Part shown: positions 29,688 through 38,439 of the stretch, piece after piece
Position numbering within the stretch: position 1 is the first letter of the stretch
Layout of the letters: every line of letters starts with the position of its first letter
Origin: Streptomyces sp. V1I1
GTDB taxonomy: Bacteria; Actinomycetota; Actinomycetes; Streptomycetales; Streptomycetaceae
Assembly: GCF_030817355.1 (NCBI RefSeq)
Contig: NZ_JAUSZH010000001.1
Span: 7,105,001-7,169,000 of the forward strand
Length of the DNA: 64,000 bases
Reading direction: 5' to 3'
Notes under the pieces: model-generated
What the model saw: only the letters and a program-made list of their open reading frames with translations
Database searches by the model: none
What the model was told of the DNA's origin: nothing
Program-made: the position numbers and the translations under genes

Positions 29688-30617
29688 ATGTTGAATCTGG
29701 AGCGCCTGCGGACCCTGGACGCGCTGGCCCGCCATGGCTCGGTGAGCGGAGCGGCCGACGGGTTGCATGTGACGACCTCGGCCGTCTCCCAGCAGATGGC
29801 GAAGCTGGAGCGGGAGGTGGGCCAGCAGCTGCTGGCCAAGAACGGGCGCGGCGTGCGCCTCACCGACGCCGGTCAGCTGCTCGCGGACCACGCCGCGCGC
29901 ATCCTGTCCCAGGTCGAGCTCGCGCAGGCCGACATCGAGGCGCAGCGCGGGCAGGTCGTGGGCGAGGTCAGGATCGGCGCGTTCCCGACAGCCGCCCGCG
30001 GGCTTTTCCCCGCGACCCTGACGTCGCTGCGCACGAGTCACCCCGAACTGCGAGTGCACTCACGTGAGTTGGAGCCCGAGCAGGGGATCAGGGAGGTGGT
30101 CAGGGGTGACCTCGATCTCGCGGTGGTGCTCGACTGGAGCAACAAGCGGCTACCCGTGCCGGGCGGGCTCGCGCAGGTCCATCTGCTCGACGACGTCCCG
30201 GATGTCGCCATGCACGCGGACCATCCGCTGGCGGACCGGGCGGAGGTGGATCTCGAGGAGTTCGCCGAGGACGACTGGGTGTCCTGGCCGGAAGGCGAAT
30301 TCTGTTACGAGTGGCTGATGTTCACGCTGCGCTCGAAGGGCTTCGAGCCGCGGATCGCGCACATGGCGGAGGAGCACCATACGCAGCTGGCGCTGATCGA
30401 GGCGGGGCTGGGGGTGTGTGTGACGCCCAGGCTGGGGCGCGGCTGGGTGCCTGGTGGGGTGCGGCTCGTGCCCGTACGGCAGCGGATGCGCAGGCACATC
30501 TATGCGGTGTGGCGGACGGACGCGGACCGCCGCCCGTCGATCAGGGCGGCGGTCGGGGCCTTGCGCGAGGCCGCGGGCGCGGTGGAGCGGTCAGAGCCTG
30601 ACGGCTTGGACGCCTGA
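29688..30617 (+). CDS. LysR-family transcriptional regulator
   Basis: A 309-residue regulator with an N-terminal helix-turn-helix (LERLRTLDALARHGSVSGAA...VTTSAVSQQMAKLE, about 4-45) and a type 2 periplasmic-binding-like effector domain (about 90-290). ATG at 29688 (MLNLERL) is the natural family start. It is divergent from the EamA exporter, with an inverted repeat between them, so it probably activates or represses that exporter in response to an unknown effector. Confidence 0.92.
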   Translation: MLNLERLRTLDALARHGSVSGAADGLHVTTSAVSQQMAKLEREVGQQLLAKNGRGVRLTDAGQLLADHAARILSQVELAQADIEAQRGQVVGEVRIGAFPTAARGLFPATLTSLRTSHPELRVHSRELEPEQGIREVVRGDLDLAVVLDWSNKRLPVPGGLAQVHLLDDVPDVAMHADHPLADRAEVDLEEFAEDDWVSWPEGEFCYEWLMFTLRSKGFEPRIAHMAEEHHTQLALIEAGLGVCVTPRLGRGWVPGGVRLVPVRQRMRRHIYAVWRTDADRRPSIRAAVGALREAAGAVERSEPDGLDA

Positions 30618-30637
30618 CGGCTTGGACGCCTGCTGTC

Positions 30638-31105
30638 TCAGAGGCCTGACAGCTTCCGGAAGTCCCAGGACGCGATCGAGTCGGGGGCCAGCCGCAGCCA
30701 CGCATGCCTGCCGTCGTGCGGCATCTCGTCCATCCTGAAGTTCTTCCGCGCGAACAGCCTCTCCGGCACGTCCAGTTCGGGGCACGGCTCGCCGGTGCGT
30801 GGCGCCTCGCCCACGAAAACCGCGGTGCCGGACAGCTCCACGCCGCGCAGCTCCCCGTACTCCTCGCCGTCGTCGATCACGACCGCGAGCCGCGGATCGT
30901 GCCGCAGCTGTGCCCAGCGGCGGCTGCGCGTAATGGAGTACAGCCACAGTGACGTCCCGTCCCAGGCGAACCACAGGGCGCTGACATGCGGGCGGCCGTC
31001 GGCGGACACGGTGGCCACCCGGCAGGTGCGCCGCTCGGCCAGGAACTCGTCCAGTTCGCCGGGCGTCATCATGATGCGACGGCCCCGGCGCTGTGTGACG
31101 GCCAT
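30638..31105 (-). CDS. Pyridoxamine 5'-phosphate oxidase family protein
   Basis: A 155-residue split-barrel protein with CRVATVSADGRPHVSALWFAWDG (about 25-47, quoted in part), SRRWAQLRHDPRLAVVIDDG and a C-terminal DSIASWDFRKL. The layout resembles F420- or FMN-binding PNPOx-like proteins of actinobacteria. GAGGAGGGGG lies before the ATG at 31105 (MAVTQRRGR). It is unrelated in detail to the PNPOx-like gene at 26517. It ends 21 bases from the lysR stop and is divergent from the isochorismatase-like gene. Confidence 0.84.
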   Translation of the reverse strand: MAVTQRRGRRIMMTPGELDEFLAERRTCRVATVSADGRPHVSALWFAWDGTSLWLYSITRSRRWAQLRHDPRLAVVIDDGEEYGELRGVELSGTAVFVGEAPRTGEPCPELDVPERLFARKNFRMDEMPHDGRHAWLRLAPDSIASWDFRKLSGL

Positions 31106-31246
31106 GGGCGGCCCCCTCCTCGTAGCTGACTGCGTGTCAGAAATCATGGAGGCTCTTCCTTCGTCGCGCAATGGCGGTTACTGTCGCGCGCCCGGTCGGA
31201 AGAATCGATCCGAAGAATCGATCCGATGAGTTGAAGAGGGGGAGTC

Positions 31247-31897
31247 GTGCCGTCCTTCGAACAGCTCGCGGAACAGCTTGACCCGGTCACCACGGCGCTG
31301 CTCACCGTCGAGTGCCAGCAAGGTGTGGTCGGCGAGGACAGCGCCCTGCCCGAACTCGCCGCGCAGGCACGGTCGTCCGGCGCGCTGTTCAGGATCGCCC
31401 GGCTGGTCGCGGGTGCTCACGAAGCCGGCGTACAGGTCCTGCACGCGGTGGCCGAGCGGCGTCCCGACGGGCGCGGCGCCAACCACAACGCGCGGCTGTT
31501 CCGGGCGGCCGCCCGGCTCCCCGTGCAGCAGCACTCCGGCACGACGGCCGTTCGTATCGCGCCGCCCATAGAGGTCGCGGACGGAGATCTCGTCGTACGG
31601 CGGCTGCACGGCCTGTCGCCCATCGCCGGCACCGACGTCGACGCGCTGCTGCGCAACCTCGGCTGCCGCACCCTCGTCGTCACCGGCGTCTCGGCAAACG
31701 TCGCCATCCCCAACGCCGTCTTCGACGCGGTCAACCTCGGCTATACGGCGGTGGTTCCCAAGGACGCCATCGCGGGGGTGCCCGCCGACTACACCCCCGC
31801 GATGATCCGCAACACGCTCGCTCTGGTCGCCACGATCACCACGACCGACGATGTGCTCTCCTGCTGGAAGCGGCCGCGCCGCGCTAGGCGAGCTTGA
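31247..31897 (+). CDS. Isochorismatase-fold protein lacking the catalytic cysteine
   Basis: A 216-residue protein with the Rossmann-like cysteine-hydrolase fold. The catalytic Asp of the family (DxQ) is replaced by Glu22 (TVECQQG), and the nucleophilic Cys position in the GVSxxxC segment is Ala153 (TGVSANVAIP). The Lys position is unclear. Without the cysteine, ordinary hydrolase chemistry is unlikely, so it may bind a ligand or act by another mechanism. GTG at 31247 follows GAGGGGGAG. Its last 14 bases overlap the Rieske gene on the other strand. Confidence 0.85.
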   Translation: MPSFEQLAEQLDPVTTALLTVECQQGVVGEDSALPELAAQARSSGALFRIARLVAGAHEAGVQVLHAVAERRPDGRGANHNARLFRAAARLPVQQHSGTTAVRIAPPIEVADGDLVVRRLHGLSPIAGTDVDALLRNLGCRTLVVTGVSANVAIPNAVFDAVNLGYTAVVPKDAIAGVPADYTPAMIRNTLALVATITTTDDVLSCWKRPRRARRA

Positions 31898-32324
31898 TCG
31901 AGTCTCCGTCCACGGTGATGGAGGCGGGCGGCAGCGGCGAGGTGGCGGGCCCCTTCTTGACGCTGCCGTCCGCGGCGCTGAACTGGCTGTTGTGACACGG
32001 GCAGTTGATGATGCCGTCGGCGACGTCCTTCACCGCGCAGCCCTGGTGGGTGCACTTCGACGAGAACGCCTTGAATTCCCCGGCCTTCGGCTGTGTGACC
32101 ACCACATCACCGATGACCTTGCCGCCGCCCTCGGGGATGTCGGCGGTCTTGGCGAGCACTTTGCCCCCGGCGCCCGCTCCGCCTGCCGGTGTGTCGGCCA
32201 CCTTCTGCCCGCCGTCGTCCGAGCCGCCGCACGCGGTCAGCGCGACGGTGAGGCCAGCCCCGCCCACCGCGGCGACGACGGTACGGCGAGTCACGGTCCG
32301 CGACGGCACCTGCGATCCGGTCAT
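31884..32324 (-). CDS. Rieske [2Fe-2S] lipoprotein
   Basis: A 146-residue exported protein. The N-terminus combines a twin-arginine (TRRTVVAA) and a lipobox (LTAC, Cys at about 32), so it is probably Tat-exported and lipid-anchored. A low-complexity Gly/Asp linker leads to a Rieske domain with CTHQGC (about 91-96) and CPCHNSQF (about 109-116) cluster ligands. It is likely an electron-transfer protein on the outer face of the membrane. No partner oxidoreductase is adjacent. GGAGAGGGAG precedes the ATG. Confidence 0.9.
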   Translation of the reverse strand: MTGSQVPSRTVTRRTVVAAVGGAGLTVALTACGGSDDGGQKVADTPAGGAGAGGKVLAKTADIPEGGGKVIGDVVVTQPKAGEFKAFSSKCTHQGCAVKDVADGIINCPCHNSQFSAADGSVKKGPATSPLPPASITVDGDSIKLA

Positions 32325-32454
32325 GCTGGCTCCCTCTCCACGGTCGGCCTTCCATTGGCCGGTTCTTGATGTTGTACGCGCAGGGGGGCCGGGATGTTCA
32401 CATCCTCACGATTTCAAGAATTTCTTCAGGAAGCCGATCTCGTACTGTGGGGCA

Positions 32455-33270
32455 ATGCTCTCCGAAGTCACAGCGACCCGCTACGTCACGCCCTTGCGTG
32501 AAGGCGGGTCCCTCCCGGGCATCGTCGAGGCCGACGATCTCGGTACGTACGTCATGAAGTTCACCGGCGCGGGACAGGGCCGCAAGACCCTGGTCGCCGA
32601 GGTCATCTGCGGGCAGCTCGGGCGGCGGCTCGGCCTGCGCGTGCCGGAGCTGGTCAGCATCCAGCTCGACCCGGTGATCGGTCTCGGCGAGCCCGACCAG
32701 GAAGTGCAGGAGCTGCTGAAGGCGAGCGGCGGGCTGAACCTCGGGATGGACTTCCTGCCAGGTTCGCTCGGCTTCGACCCGCTCGCCTACGAGGTGGACG
32801 CGGCCGAGGCCGGCCGGGTCGTCTGGTTCGACGCGCTGATCAACAACGTCGACCGCTCCTGGCGCAACCCCAACATGTTGGTGTGGCACGGCGACCTGTG
32901 GCTGATCGACCACGGCGCGACCATGATCTGGCACCACAACTGGCCGGGCGCCGCCGCCTCCGCCGCCAAGCCGTACGACGCCTCCGACCATGCCCTCGCC
33001 CCCTTCAAGCCGGACATCGAGGCGGCCGCCGCCGAGCTCGCGCCGCTGGTCACCGAGGAACTGCTGACCGAGGTGGCCGCCGACGTCCCCGACGAGTGGC
33101 TGGTAGACGAGCCGGGCTTCGAGACCACCGACGCGCTGCGCCGCGCCTATGTCGAGGCGCTGCTGCCGCGCGCGGCGACGATCCGCACCCGCATCACCCT
33201 GGGCGAGCCGACCAAGCACCGGCCGTCGCAGGCCCCCGGCTGGCTGGCCGGGAAGGGTGGCGCGAAGTGA
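32455..33270 (+). CDS. HipA-like kinase family protein
   Basis: A 271-residue protein of the HipA-like kinase group. The phosphotransfer motifs are Asp133 in NVDRSWRNPN and Asp152 in LIDHGATM. It is shorter than classical HipA (about 440 residues) and has no HipB-type antitoxin next to it. Its stop overlaps the start of a DUF3037 gene (GTGA), implying translational coupling; such pairs recur in my recollection of Actinobacteria. ATG at 32455 (MLSEVTATRYV) begins the recognised domain, and no strong ribosome site was found. The substrate is unknown. Confidence 0.82.
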   Translation: MLSEVTATRYVTPLREGGSLPGIVEADDLGTYVMKFTGAGQGRKTLVAEVICGQLGRRLGLRVPELVSIQLDPVIGLGEPDQEVQELLKASGGLNLGMDFLPGSLGFDPLAYEVDAAEAGRVVWFDALINNVDRSWRNPNMLVWHGDLWLIDHGATMIWHHNWPGAAASAAKPYDASDHALAPFKPDIEAAAAELAPLVTEELLTEVAADVPDEWLVDEPGFETTDALRRAYVEALLPRAATIRTRITLGEPTKHRPSQAPGWLAGKGGAK

Positions 33271-33650
33271 GCGGGCGCGATGTCTTCGAGTACGCGCTGC
33301 TGCGCGTGGTGCCGCAGGTCGAGCGCGGCGAGTGCTTCAACGCCGGTGTGGTGGTCTACTGCCGCGCCAAGTCCTTCGTCGCCGCCCGTACGCATCTGGA
33401 CGAGGTGAAACTCAGAGCGCTGGACCCGGGCGCCGATGTGACGGGTGTACGCGCCGCGCTGCACGCCGTCGAGGGCGTCTGCCGCGGCGGCGAGGACGCG
33501 GGCCAGGCGGCGCGCGACGATCCGGGCCGCCGCTTCCGATGGCTGGTCGCGCCGCGCTCGACCGTCGTACAGCCGGGTCCGGTGCACACCGGGCTGACCG
33601 CCGATCCGGAGGCAGAGGTGGAGCGGCTGCTGACGCTGCTGGTCCGCTAG
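33267..33650 (+). CDS. DUF3037 family protein
   Basis: A 127-residue soluble protein (SGRDVFEYALLRVVPQVERGE, then ECFNAGVVVYCR) matching DUF3037. GTG at 33267 overlaps the TGA of the HipA-like kinase, so the two proteins are made together. It may be the kinase's substrate, adaptor or neutraliser; nothing in the sequence decides this. The gene ends before a long-loop inverted repeat (33671-33701). Confidence 0.82.
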   Translation: MSGRDVFEYALLRVVPQVERGECFNAGVVVYCRAKSFVAARTHLDEVKLRALDPGADVTGVRAALHAVEGVCRGGEDAGQAARDDPGRRFRWLVAPRSTVVQPGPVHTGLTADPEAEVERLLTLLVR

Positions 33651-33686
33651 GCACCCCCTCAGTGACGCGGGGCACCCGATGGGCCG

Positions 33687-33715
33687 TTGACACCGGGTGC
33701 CAGGGCTTCTAGCGT
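33687..33715 (+). promoter_or_regulatory. Strong vegetative promoter of the SDR operon
   Basis: TTGACA (33687-33692), a 17-base spacer and TAGCGT (33710-33715) form a near-consensus sigma-70/HrdB promoter. The leader would be about 85 bases, ending at the fabG-type gene. Confidence 0.7.
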
Positions 33716-33804
33716 CTCGTCTGCTGAAGGTACTAAGCGGTCGCTCATCCGGGGGACGTGGGACGTTACCGGGTGCGCCGCATCCAAGGGCGAGGAGAAC
33801 CAGC

Positions 33805-34566
33805 ATGTCCACCACCGAGCAGCGCGTCGCGGTCGTGACCGGGGCGGCGCGCGGCATTGGCGCTGCCACCGCGGTACGGCTGGCGGCCGAGGGCCGCGCC
33901 GTAGCCGTACTCGACCTCGACGAGGCGGCCTGCAAGGACACCGTCGAGAAGATCACCGCGGCGGGTGGCAAGGCCATCGCCGTCGGCTGCGACGTGTCCG
34001 ACAGCGCCCAGGTGGAGGCAGCCGTCGCGCGCGTCGCCGCCGAACTCGGCGCGCCGACCATCCTCGTCAACAACGCGGGCGTGCTCCGCGACAACCTGCT
34101 CTTCAAGATGACCGAGTCCGACTGGGACACCGTGGTGAACGTGCACCTCAAGGGCGCGTTCCTGATGGCCAAGGCCTGCCAGAAGCACATGGTGGACGCA
34201 GGATTCGGGCGTATCGTCTCGCTCTCCTCCAGCTCCGCGCTCGGCAACCGCGGCCAGGCCAACTACTCCGCCGTCAAGGCCGGTCTGCAGGGCTTCACCA
34301 AGACCCTCGCCAAGGAGCTCGGCAAGTTCGGCATCACGGCCAACGCCGTCGCCCCCGGTTTCATCGTCACCGAGATGACGGCCCAGACGGCCGCCCGCGT
34401 CGGCATGGGCTTCGAGGAGTTCCAGGCCGCTGCCGCCACCCAGATCCCGGTCGCGCGCGTCGGGTATCCCGAGGACATCGCCAACGCCATCGCCTTCTTC
34501 ACGGGCGACGAGGCCGGCTTCGTCTCCGGCCAGGTCATGTACGTGGCCGGCGGACCGCTCAACTGA
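33805..34566 (+). CDS. 3-oxoacyl-ACP reductase-like short-chain dehydrogenase (FabG type)
   Basis: A 253-residue NAD(P)-dependent SDR. The cofactor motif TGAARGIG (12-19), NNAG, the catalytic Ser and Tyr-x-x-x-Lys (YSAVK, about 155-159) and the ending VAGGPLN are all present. It probably reduces or oxidises a hydroxyacyl substrate. GAGGAG precedes the ATG. It lies 17 bases before a second SDR and shares one promoter with it. Confidence 0.93.
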   Translation: MSTTEQRVAVVTGAARGIGAATAVRLAAEGRAVAVLDLDEAACKDTVEKITAAGGKAIAVGCDVSDSAQVEAAVARVAAELGAPTILVNNAGVLRDNLLFKMTESDWDTVVNVHLKGAFLMAKACQKHMVDAGFGRIVSLSSSSALGNRGQANYSAVKAGLQGFTKTLAKELGKFGITANAVAPGFIVTEMTAQTAARVGMGFEEFQAAAATQIPVARVGYPEDIANAIAFFTGDEAGFVSGQVMYVAGGPLN

Positions 34567-34583
34567 ATCGGGAGACGACGGAC

Positions 34584-35345
34584 ATGACCGCAGAGGTACA
34601 GGACAGCGGAAAGGTCGCGCTGATCACGGGCGCGAGCCGCGGCATCGGCTACGGCATCGCCGAGGCGCTTGTCGCCCGCGGCGACCGGGTGTGCATCACC
34701 GGCCGTGGTGAGGACGCGCTCAAGGAGGCCGTGGAGAAGCTCGGCGCCGACCGGGCGGTCGGCATCGCGGGCAAGGCCCACGACGAGGCCCACCAGGCGG
34801 CCGCCGTGGAGCGCGCCATGGAGGCGTTCGGCCGCGTCGACTTCCTGATCAACAACGCCGGCACGAACCCGGTCTACTCGCCGATGGCCGAGCTCGACCT
34901 GAATGTGGCGCGCAAGGTGTACGAGACCAACGTGATCTCGGCGCTCGGGTTCGCCCAGCAGACCTGGAAGGCCTGGCAGAAGGAGAACGGCGGTGCGATC
35001 GTGAACATCGCCTCCGTCGCCGGTCTCGCCCCGTCACCCTTCATCGGCGCGTACGGTATGAGCAAGGCGGCCATGGTCAATCTGACCCTGCAGCTGGCGC
35101 ACGAGTTCGCGCCGGGTGTCCGGGTCAACGCGATCGCCCCCGCGGTGATCAAGACGAAGTTTGCCGAAGCGTTGTACGAAGGCAGGGAGGCCGAAGCGGC
35201 CGCGGCCTACCCGCTGGCACGGCTCGGAGTTCCGGAGGACATCGGGGGCGCAGCAGCGTTCCTCACGTCCGACCAGTCGGACTGGATCACTGGTCAGACG
35301 CTGGTGGTGGACGGCGGTATCTTCCTCAATGCCGGGGTTCACTGA
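34584..35345 (+). CDS. Short-chain dehydrogenase/reductase
   Basis: A 253-residue classical SDR with TGASRGIG (15-22), NNAG (about 91-94), catalytic Ser and YGMSK (about 155-159) and a C-terminal VDGGIFLN. The close spacing to the preceding SDR and the common promoter indicate a two-gene operon, perhaps two steps of one acyl or alcohol pathway. GGGAGACG precedes the ATG. A GC hairpin follows at 35382. Confidence 0.92.
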   Translation: MTAEVQDSGKVALITGASRGIGYGIAEALVARGDRVCITGRGEDALKEAVEKLGADRAVGIAGKAHDEAHQAAAVERAMEAFGRVDFLINNAGTNPVYSPMAELDLNVARKVYETNVISALGFAQQTWKAWQKENGGAIVNIASVAGLAPSPFIGAYGMSKAAMVNLTLQLAHEFAPGVRVNAIAPAVIKTKFAEALYEGREAEAAAAYPLARLGVPEDIGGAAAFLTSDQSDWITGQTLVVDGGIFLNAGVH

Positions 35346-35381
35346 GCAGCCTGAACCGTTTTGTTACTGAATGTGCTAAGT

Positions 35382-35415
35382 GCCCTGCCGGGCCAAAAGG
35401 TTGACCCGGCAGGGC
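35382..35415 (+). terminator. Terminator after the SDR operon
   Basis: GCCCTGCCGGG and CCCGGCAGGGC form a perfect 11-bp stem around a 12-base loop, 36 bases after the stop. No T run. Confidence 0.78.
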
Positions 35416-35455
35416 GCTGCGGTATGGTCGGCCGACCCATGGCTGAACGAGGAGC

Positions 35456-37042
35456 GTGCACGTGTTCTACCGGACCTGTCTGCAGGCCGCTGCAGCCCTA
35501 GCGTCCATATCTCTGCTGGCCGGTTGCAGCCTGTTCTCGAATGAGGACGCCGAGCGTGAGCAGAAGATTTCGGTCGGTACGACGAGTGAGCCCACCACGC
35601 TCGACCCCGCCGCAGCCTGGGACGGCTCGTGGGAGTTGTTCCGAAACGTCTTCCAGACGCTCGTCAGCTTCCCGTCCGGCAGCACCGTGCCGAAGCCCGA
35701 CGCCGCGAAGAGCTGCCGTTTCACGGATACCGGCAACAAGCTCTACGAGTGCGAGCTGAAGCCCGGACTGACCTTCTCCAACGGCGACAAGCTCGATGCC
35801 GCGGCCGTCAAGTACTCCATCGACCGGATCCAGAAGATCGATGTGCAGGGTGGCCCCAACGGTCTGCTCGGCTCCCTCGACAAGACCGAGGCGGTCGGCG
35901 ACCGCATCGTGAAATTCAGCCTCAAGACGCCGGACGCGACGTTCCCGTTCATCCTGGCCACGCCTGCCATGTCCCTCGTCCCGCCCAAGGAGTACCCGTC
36001 GGACAAGCTCCGCGAGGACGGCGGGCTGACCGGTTCCGGGCCATATGTCCTGGATTCGTATGAGAAGGGCAAGAAGGCCGAGCTGGTCGAGAACACCAAG
36101 TACGAGGGGTTCGCGAAGCGCAAGAACAAGGCTGTCACCATCCGCTACTTCGGGCAGTCCGACGTGCTGGTCGACGCCCTGAAGAAGAAGCAGATCGACG
36201 CGATCTACCGTGGTCTGACCGCGGAGGAGGTCGTCAACTTCCAGTCGCAGAAGCCGGACTACGACGGCCTCCAGCTCGTTGAGACGGTCGGCGCCGACAT
36301 CCGCTACCTCGTTTTCAACACCAAGGACCCGATGGCGGGCAAGCTCGCGGTGCGGCGTGCGATCGCCCAGGTCGTGGACCGCGGCGCGCTGGTCGGTAAG
36401 GTCTACCAGGGCACGGCCGAGCCGCTGTACTCCATGGTCCCCAAGGGCATCGCGACCCACACGACCGGGTTCTTCGACCGGTTCGGCGAGCCGGACGTGG
36501 CCAAGGCCCGCGAGACTCTCAAGGACGCGGGCATCACCAAGCCGGTGTCGCTGACGTTCTGGTACTCCTCCGACCGTTACGGCTCTTCCGCCACGCCCGA
36601 GTTCGCCGAGATAAAGCGGCAGCTCGACGCCTCCGGCCTGTTCAAGATCACGGTGAAGGGCCTGCCGGAGAAGGACTTCAAGAAGGGTTACAAGGCGGGC
36701 GAGTACGCCGTCTTCGGCCGTGGCTGGTTCCCCGACTTCCCGGACCCGGACAACTTTGTGGCGCCGTTCGTCGGTCCGAAGAACGTGCTCAATATTCCGT
36801 ACGAGAGCCCGGAGATCACCGACCAGCTGCTGCCCGCATCCCGGCGCGAGAGCGACCGCGGTGCGGTCACCAAGCAGTTCGAGCGGGCACAGGAGATCCT
36901 CGTCGACGACGTGCTGCTGCTGCCGCTGTGGCAGGGCAAGCTGTACGTCGCTTCCAGTGAGGAGATCGGCGGCGGCGAGCTCGCTCTCGACCCGCAGACG
37001 GTCATGCAGATGTGGGAGCTGTACCGGAAGGCCAGCTGGTAG
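35456..37042 (+). CDS. ABC transporter substrate-binding lipoprotein, family 5 (peptide/nickel type)
   Basis: A 528-residue exported protein. The signal peptide ends with a lipobox (SLLAGC, Cys24), so it is lipid-anchored outside the membrane. The mature part is a full SBP_bac_5 domain (GTTSEPTTLDPAAAWDGS opening; NIPYESPEITDQLL near the end) of the oligopeptide-binding type. No permease or ATPase genes are adjacent, so it is an orphan that must use a system encoded elsewhere, or act otherwise. GAGGAG precedes the GTG start. Confidence 0.92.
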   Translation: MHVFYRTCLQAAAALASISLLAGCSLFSNEDAEREQKISVGTTSEPTTLDPAAAWDGSWELFRNVFQTLVSFPSGSTVPKPDAAKSCRFTDTGNKLYECELKPGLTFSNGDKLDAAAVKYSIDRIQKIDVQGGPNGLLGSLDKTEAVGDRIVKFSLKTPDATFPFILATPAMSLVPPKEYPSDKLREDGGLTGSGPYVLDSYEKGKKAELVENTKYEGFAKRKNKAVTIRYFGQSDVLVDALKKKQIDAIYRGLTAEEVVNFQSQKPDYDGLQLVETVGADIRYLVFNTKDPMAGKLAVRRAIAQVVDRGALVGKVYQGTAEPLYSMVPKGIATHTTGFFDRFGEPDVAKARETLKDAGITKPVSLTFWYSSDRYGSSATPEFAEIKRQLDASGLFKITVKGLPEKDFKKGYKAGEYAVFGRGWFPDFPDPDNFVAPFVGPKNVLNIPYESPEITDQLLPASRRESDRGAVTKQFERAQEILVDDVLLLPLWQGKLYVASSEEIGGGELALDPQTVMQMWELYRKASW

Positions 37043-37110
37043 CCGCGATTGTCAGTGGCCGCGGGTAGGTTCAGTGGTCGATAACTGATCGCATACCGGA
37101 GGTTGTTGAC

Positions 37111-37794
37111 GTGACCGACACCGACATGCTGCCCGAGTCCTGGCGCGACGTCCTCGGCGAAGAGCTCCAGAAGCCCTACTTCAAGGAGCTCACCGAGTTC
37201 GTCGAGGAGGAGCGGGCGCGCGGGCCGGTCTACCCGCCGCGCGAAGAGGTCTTCGCCGCGCTCGACGCCACCCCGTACGACCGCGTCAAGGTCTTGATCC
37301 TCGGCCAGGACCCGTACCACGGAGAGGGGCAGGGGCACGGCCTCTGCTTCTCCGTGCGGCCGGGCGTCAAGACCCCGCCCTCCCTGCGGAACATCTACAA
37401 GGAGATGGAGGCGGAGCTCGGCCACCCCGTCCCGGACAACGGCTATCTGATGCCGTGGGCCGAGCAGGGCGTGCTGCTGCTCAACGCCGTGCTGACGGTG
37501 CGCGCCGGCGAGGCCAACTCCCACAAGGGCAAGGGGTGGGAGAAGGTGACGGACGCGGTGATCCGCGCCGTGGCGTCGCGGCCCGACCCCGCGGTGTTCG
37601 TCCTGTGGGGCAATTACGCGCAGAAGAAGCTGCCCTTGATCGACGAGACGCGTCATGCGGTGGTCAAGGGCGCGCATCCCTCGCCGCTCTCGGCCAAGAG
37701 GTTCTTCGGCTCCCATCCGTTCACACAGATCAACGAGGCGGTGGCGGCCCAGGGGCACGAGCCCATCGACTGGCGGATTCCGAACCTCGGCTGA
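37111..37794 (+). CDS. ung: Uracil-DNA glycosylase (family 1)
   Basis: A 227-residue base-excision repair enzyme that removes uracil from DNA. The water-activating motif GQDPYHGEGQGHGLCFSV (about 66-83) and the DNA-intercalation loop HPSPLS (about 190-195) are intact, as is LLLNAVLTV. Length is typical. GTG at 37111 follows CCGGAGGTTG. A perfect hairpin follows the gene. Confidence 0.98.
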   Translation: MTDTDMLPESWRDVLGEELQKPYFKELTEFVEEERARGPVYPPREEVFAALDATPYDRVKVLILGQDPYHGEGQGHGLCFSVRPGVKTPPSLRNIYKEMEAELGHPVPDNGYLMPWAEQGVLLLNAVLTVRAGEANSHKGKGWEKVTDAVIRAVASRPDPAVFVLWGNYAQKKLPLIDETRHAVVKGAHPSPLSAKRFFGSHPFTQINEAVAAQGHEPIDWRIPNLG

Positions 37795-37826
37795 GCACCT
37801 CGGCCGAGCGTTCGCGCACCCGGCTG

Positions 37827-37854
37827 ACAGGCTCGGGCCCGCGCCCGAGCCTGT
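37827..37854 (+). terminator. Terminator after ung
   Basis: ACAGGCTCGGGC and GCCCGAGCCTGT form a perfect 12-bp stem with a CCGC loop. Confidence 0.82.
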
Positions 37855-37932
37855 GCCGCAATGTCCTTGGCGGCGGCTAGCGTCATGATCCGTGGATGGT
37901 CGCGATTCGCCGCAGGGACGTGGGAGGCCGCA

Positions 37933-38439
37933 GTGACGGAGCAGCAGGAGGCGTCGGAGGACGCCGTCATGACCCGCATCGGGCAAGCGATCATGTTGCT
38001 GCACGGCGGTGACCGCGAGGAGGCGCGCAATCGCTTCGGCGCGCTCTGGTCGGAGATCGGCGAGGCCGGTGATCCGCTCCACCGCTGCACTCTTGCGCAC
38101 TACATGGCCGACGCCCAGGACGACGCAGGCGACGAGCTCGCCTGGGATCTGCGGGCGCTGGCGGCGGCGGAAGGGCTGGGCGAGGAGCGGCTGGCCCGGC
38201 ACGAGGCGACGCTCGCCGTGCGGGCCTTCTATCCCTCGCTCCATCTCAACCTCGCCGCCGACTATGTGAAGCTCGAGCGCCCGGAGCCCGCGCGCGCCCA
38301 CCTCGACCGGGCGCGCGCGGCGACGGACGCCCTGGGGGACGACGGATACGGAAACGGCGTCCGGGCAGCGATCGACCGGCTTGAGCGCCGGCTGAGCGGC
38401 GATGAGGCTGGACCGGCGAGCGGGGCTCAACTCCCGTAG
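37933..38439 (+). CDS. TPR-like helical repeat protein
   Basis: A 168-residue all-helical soluble protein. Two to three TPR-like helix pairs are visible (DAVMTRIGQAIMLLHGGDRE; LAHYMADAQDDAGDELAWDL; LHLNLAADYVKLERPEPARA). Such proteins mediate protein-protein contacts. GTG at 37933 is chosen because GGGAGGCC lies 5 bases upstream; the open frame reaches back to 37861. It overlaps the lipoprotein gene on the other strand by 13 bases. Function unknown. Confidence 0.75.
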   Translation: MTEQQEASEDAVMTRIGQAIMLLHGGDREEARNRFGALWSEIGEAGDPLHRCTLAHYMADAQDDAGDELAWDLRALAAAEGLGEERLARHEATLAVRAFYPSLHLNLAADYVKLERPEPARAHLDRARAATDALGDDGYGNGVRAAIDRLERRLSGDEAGPASGAQLP

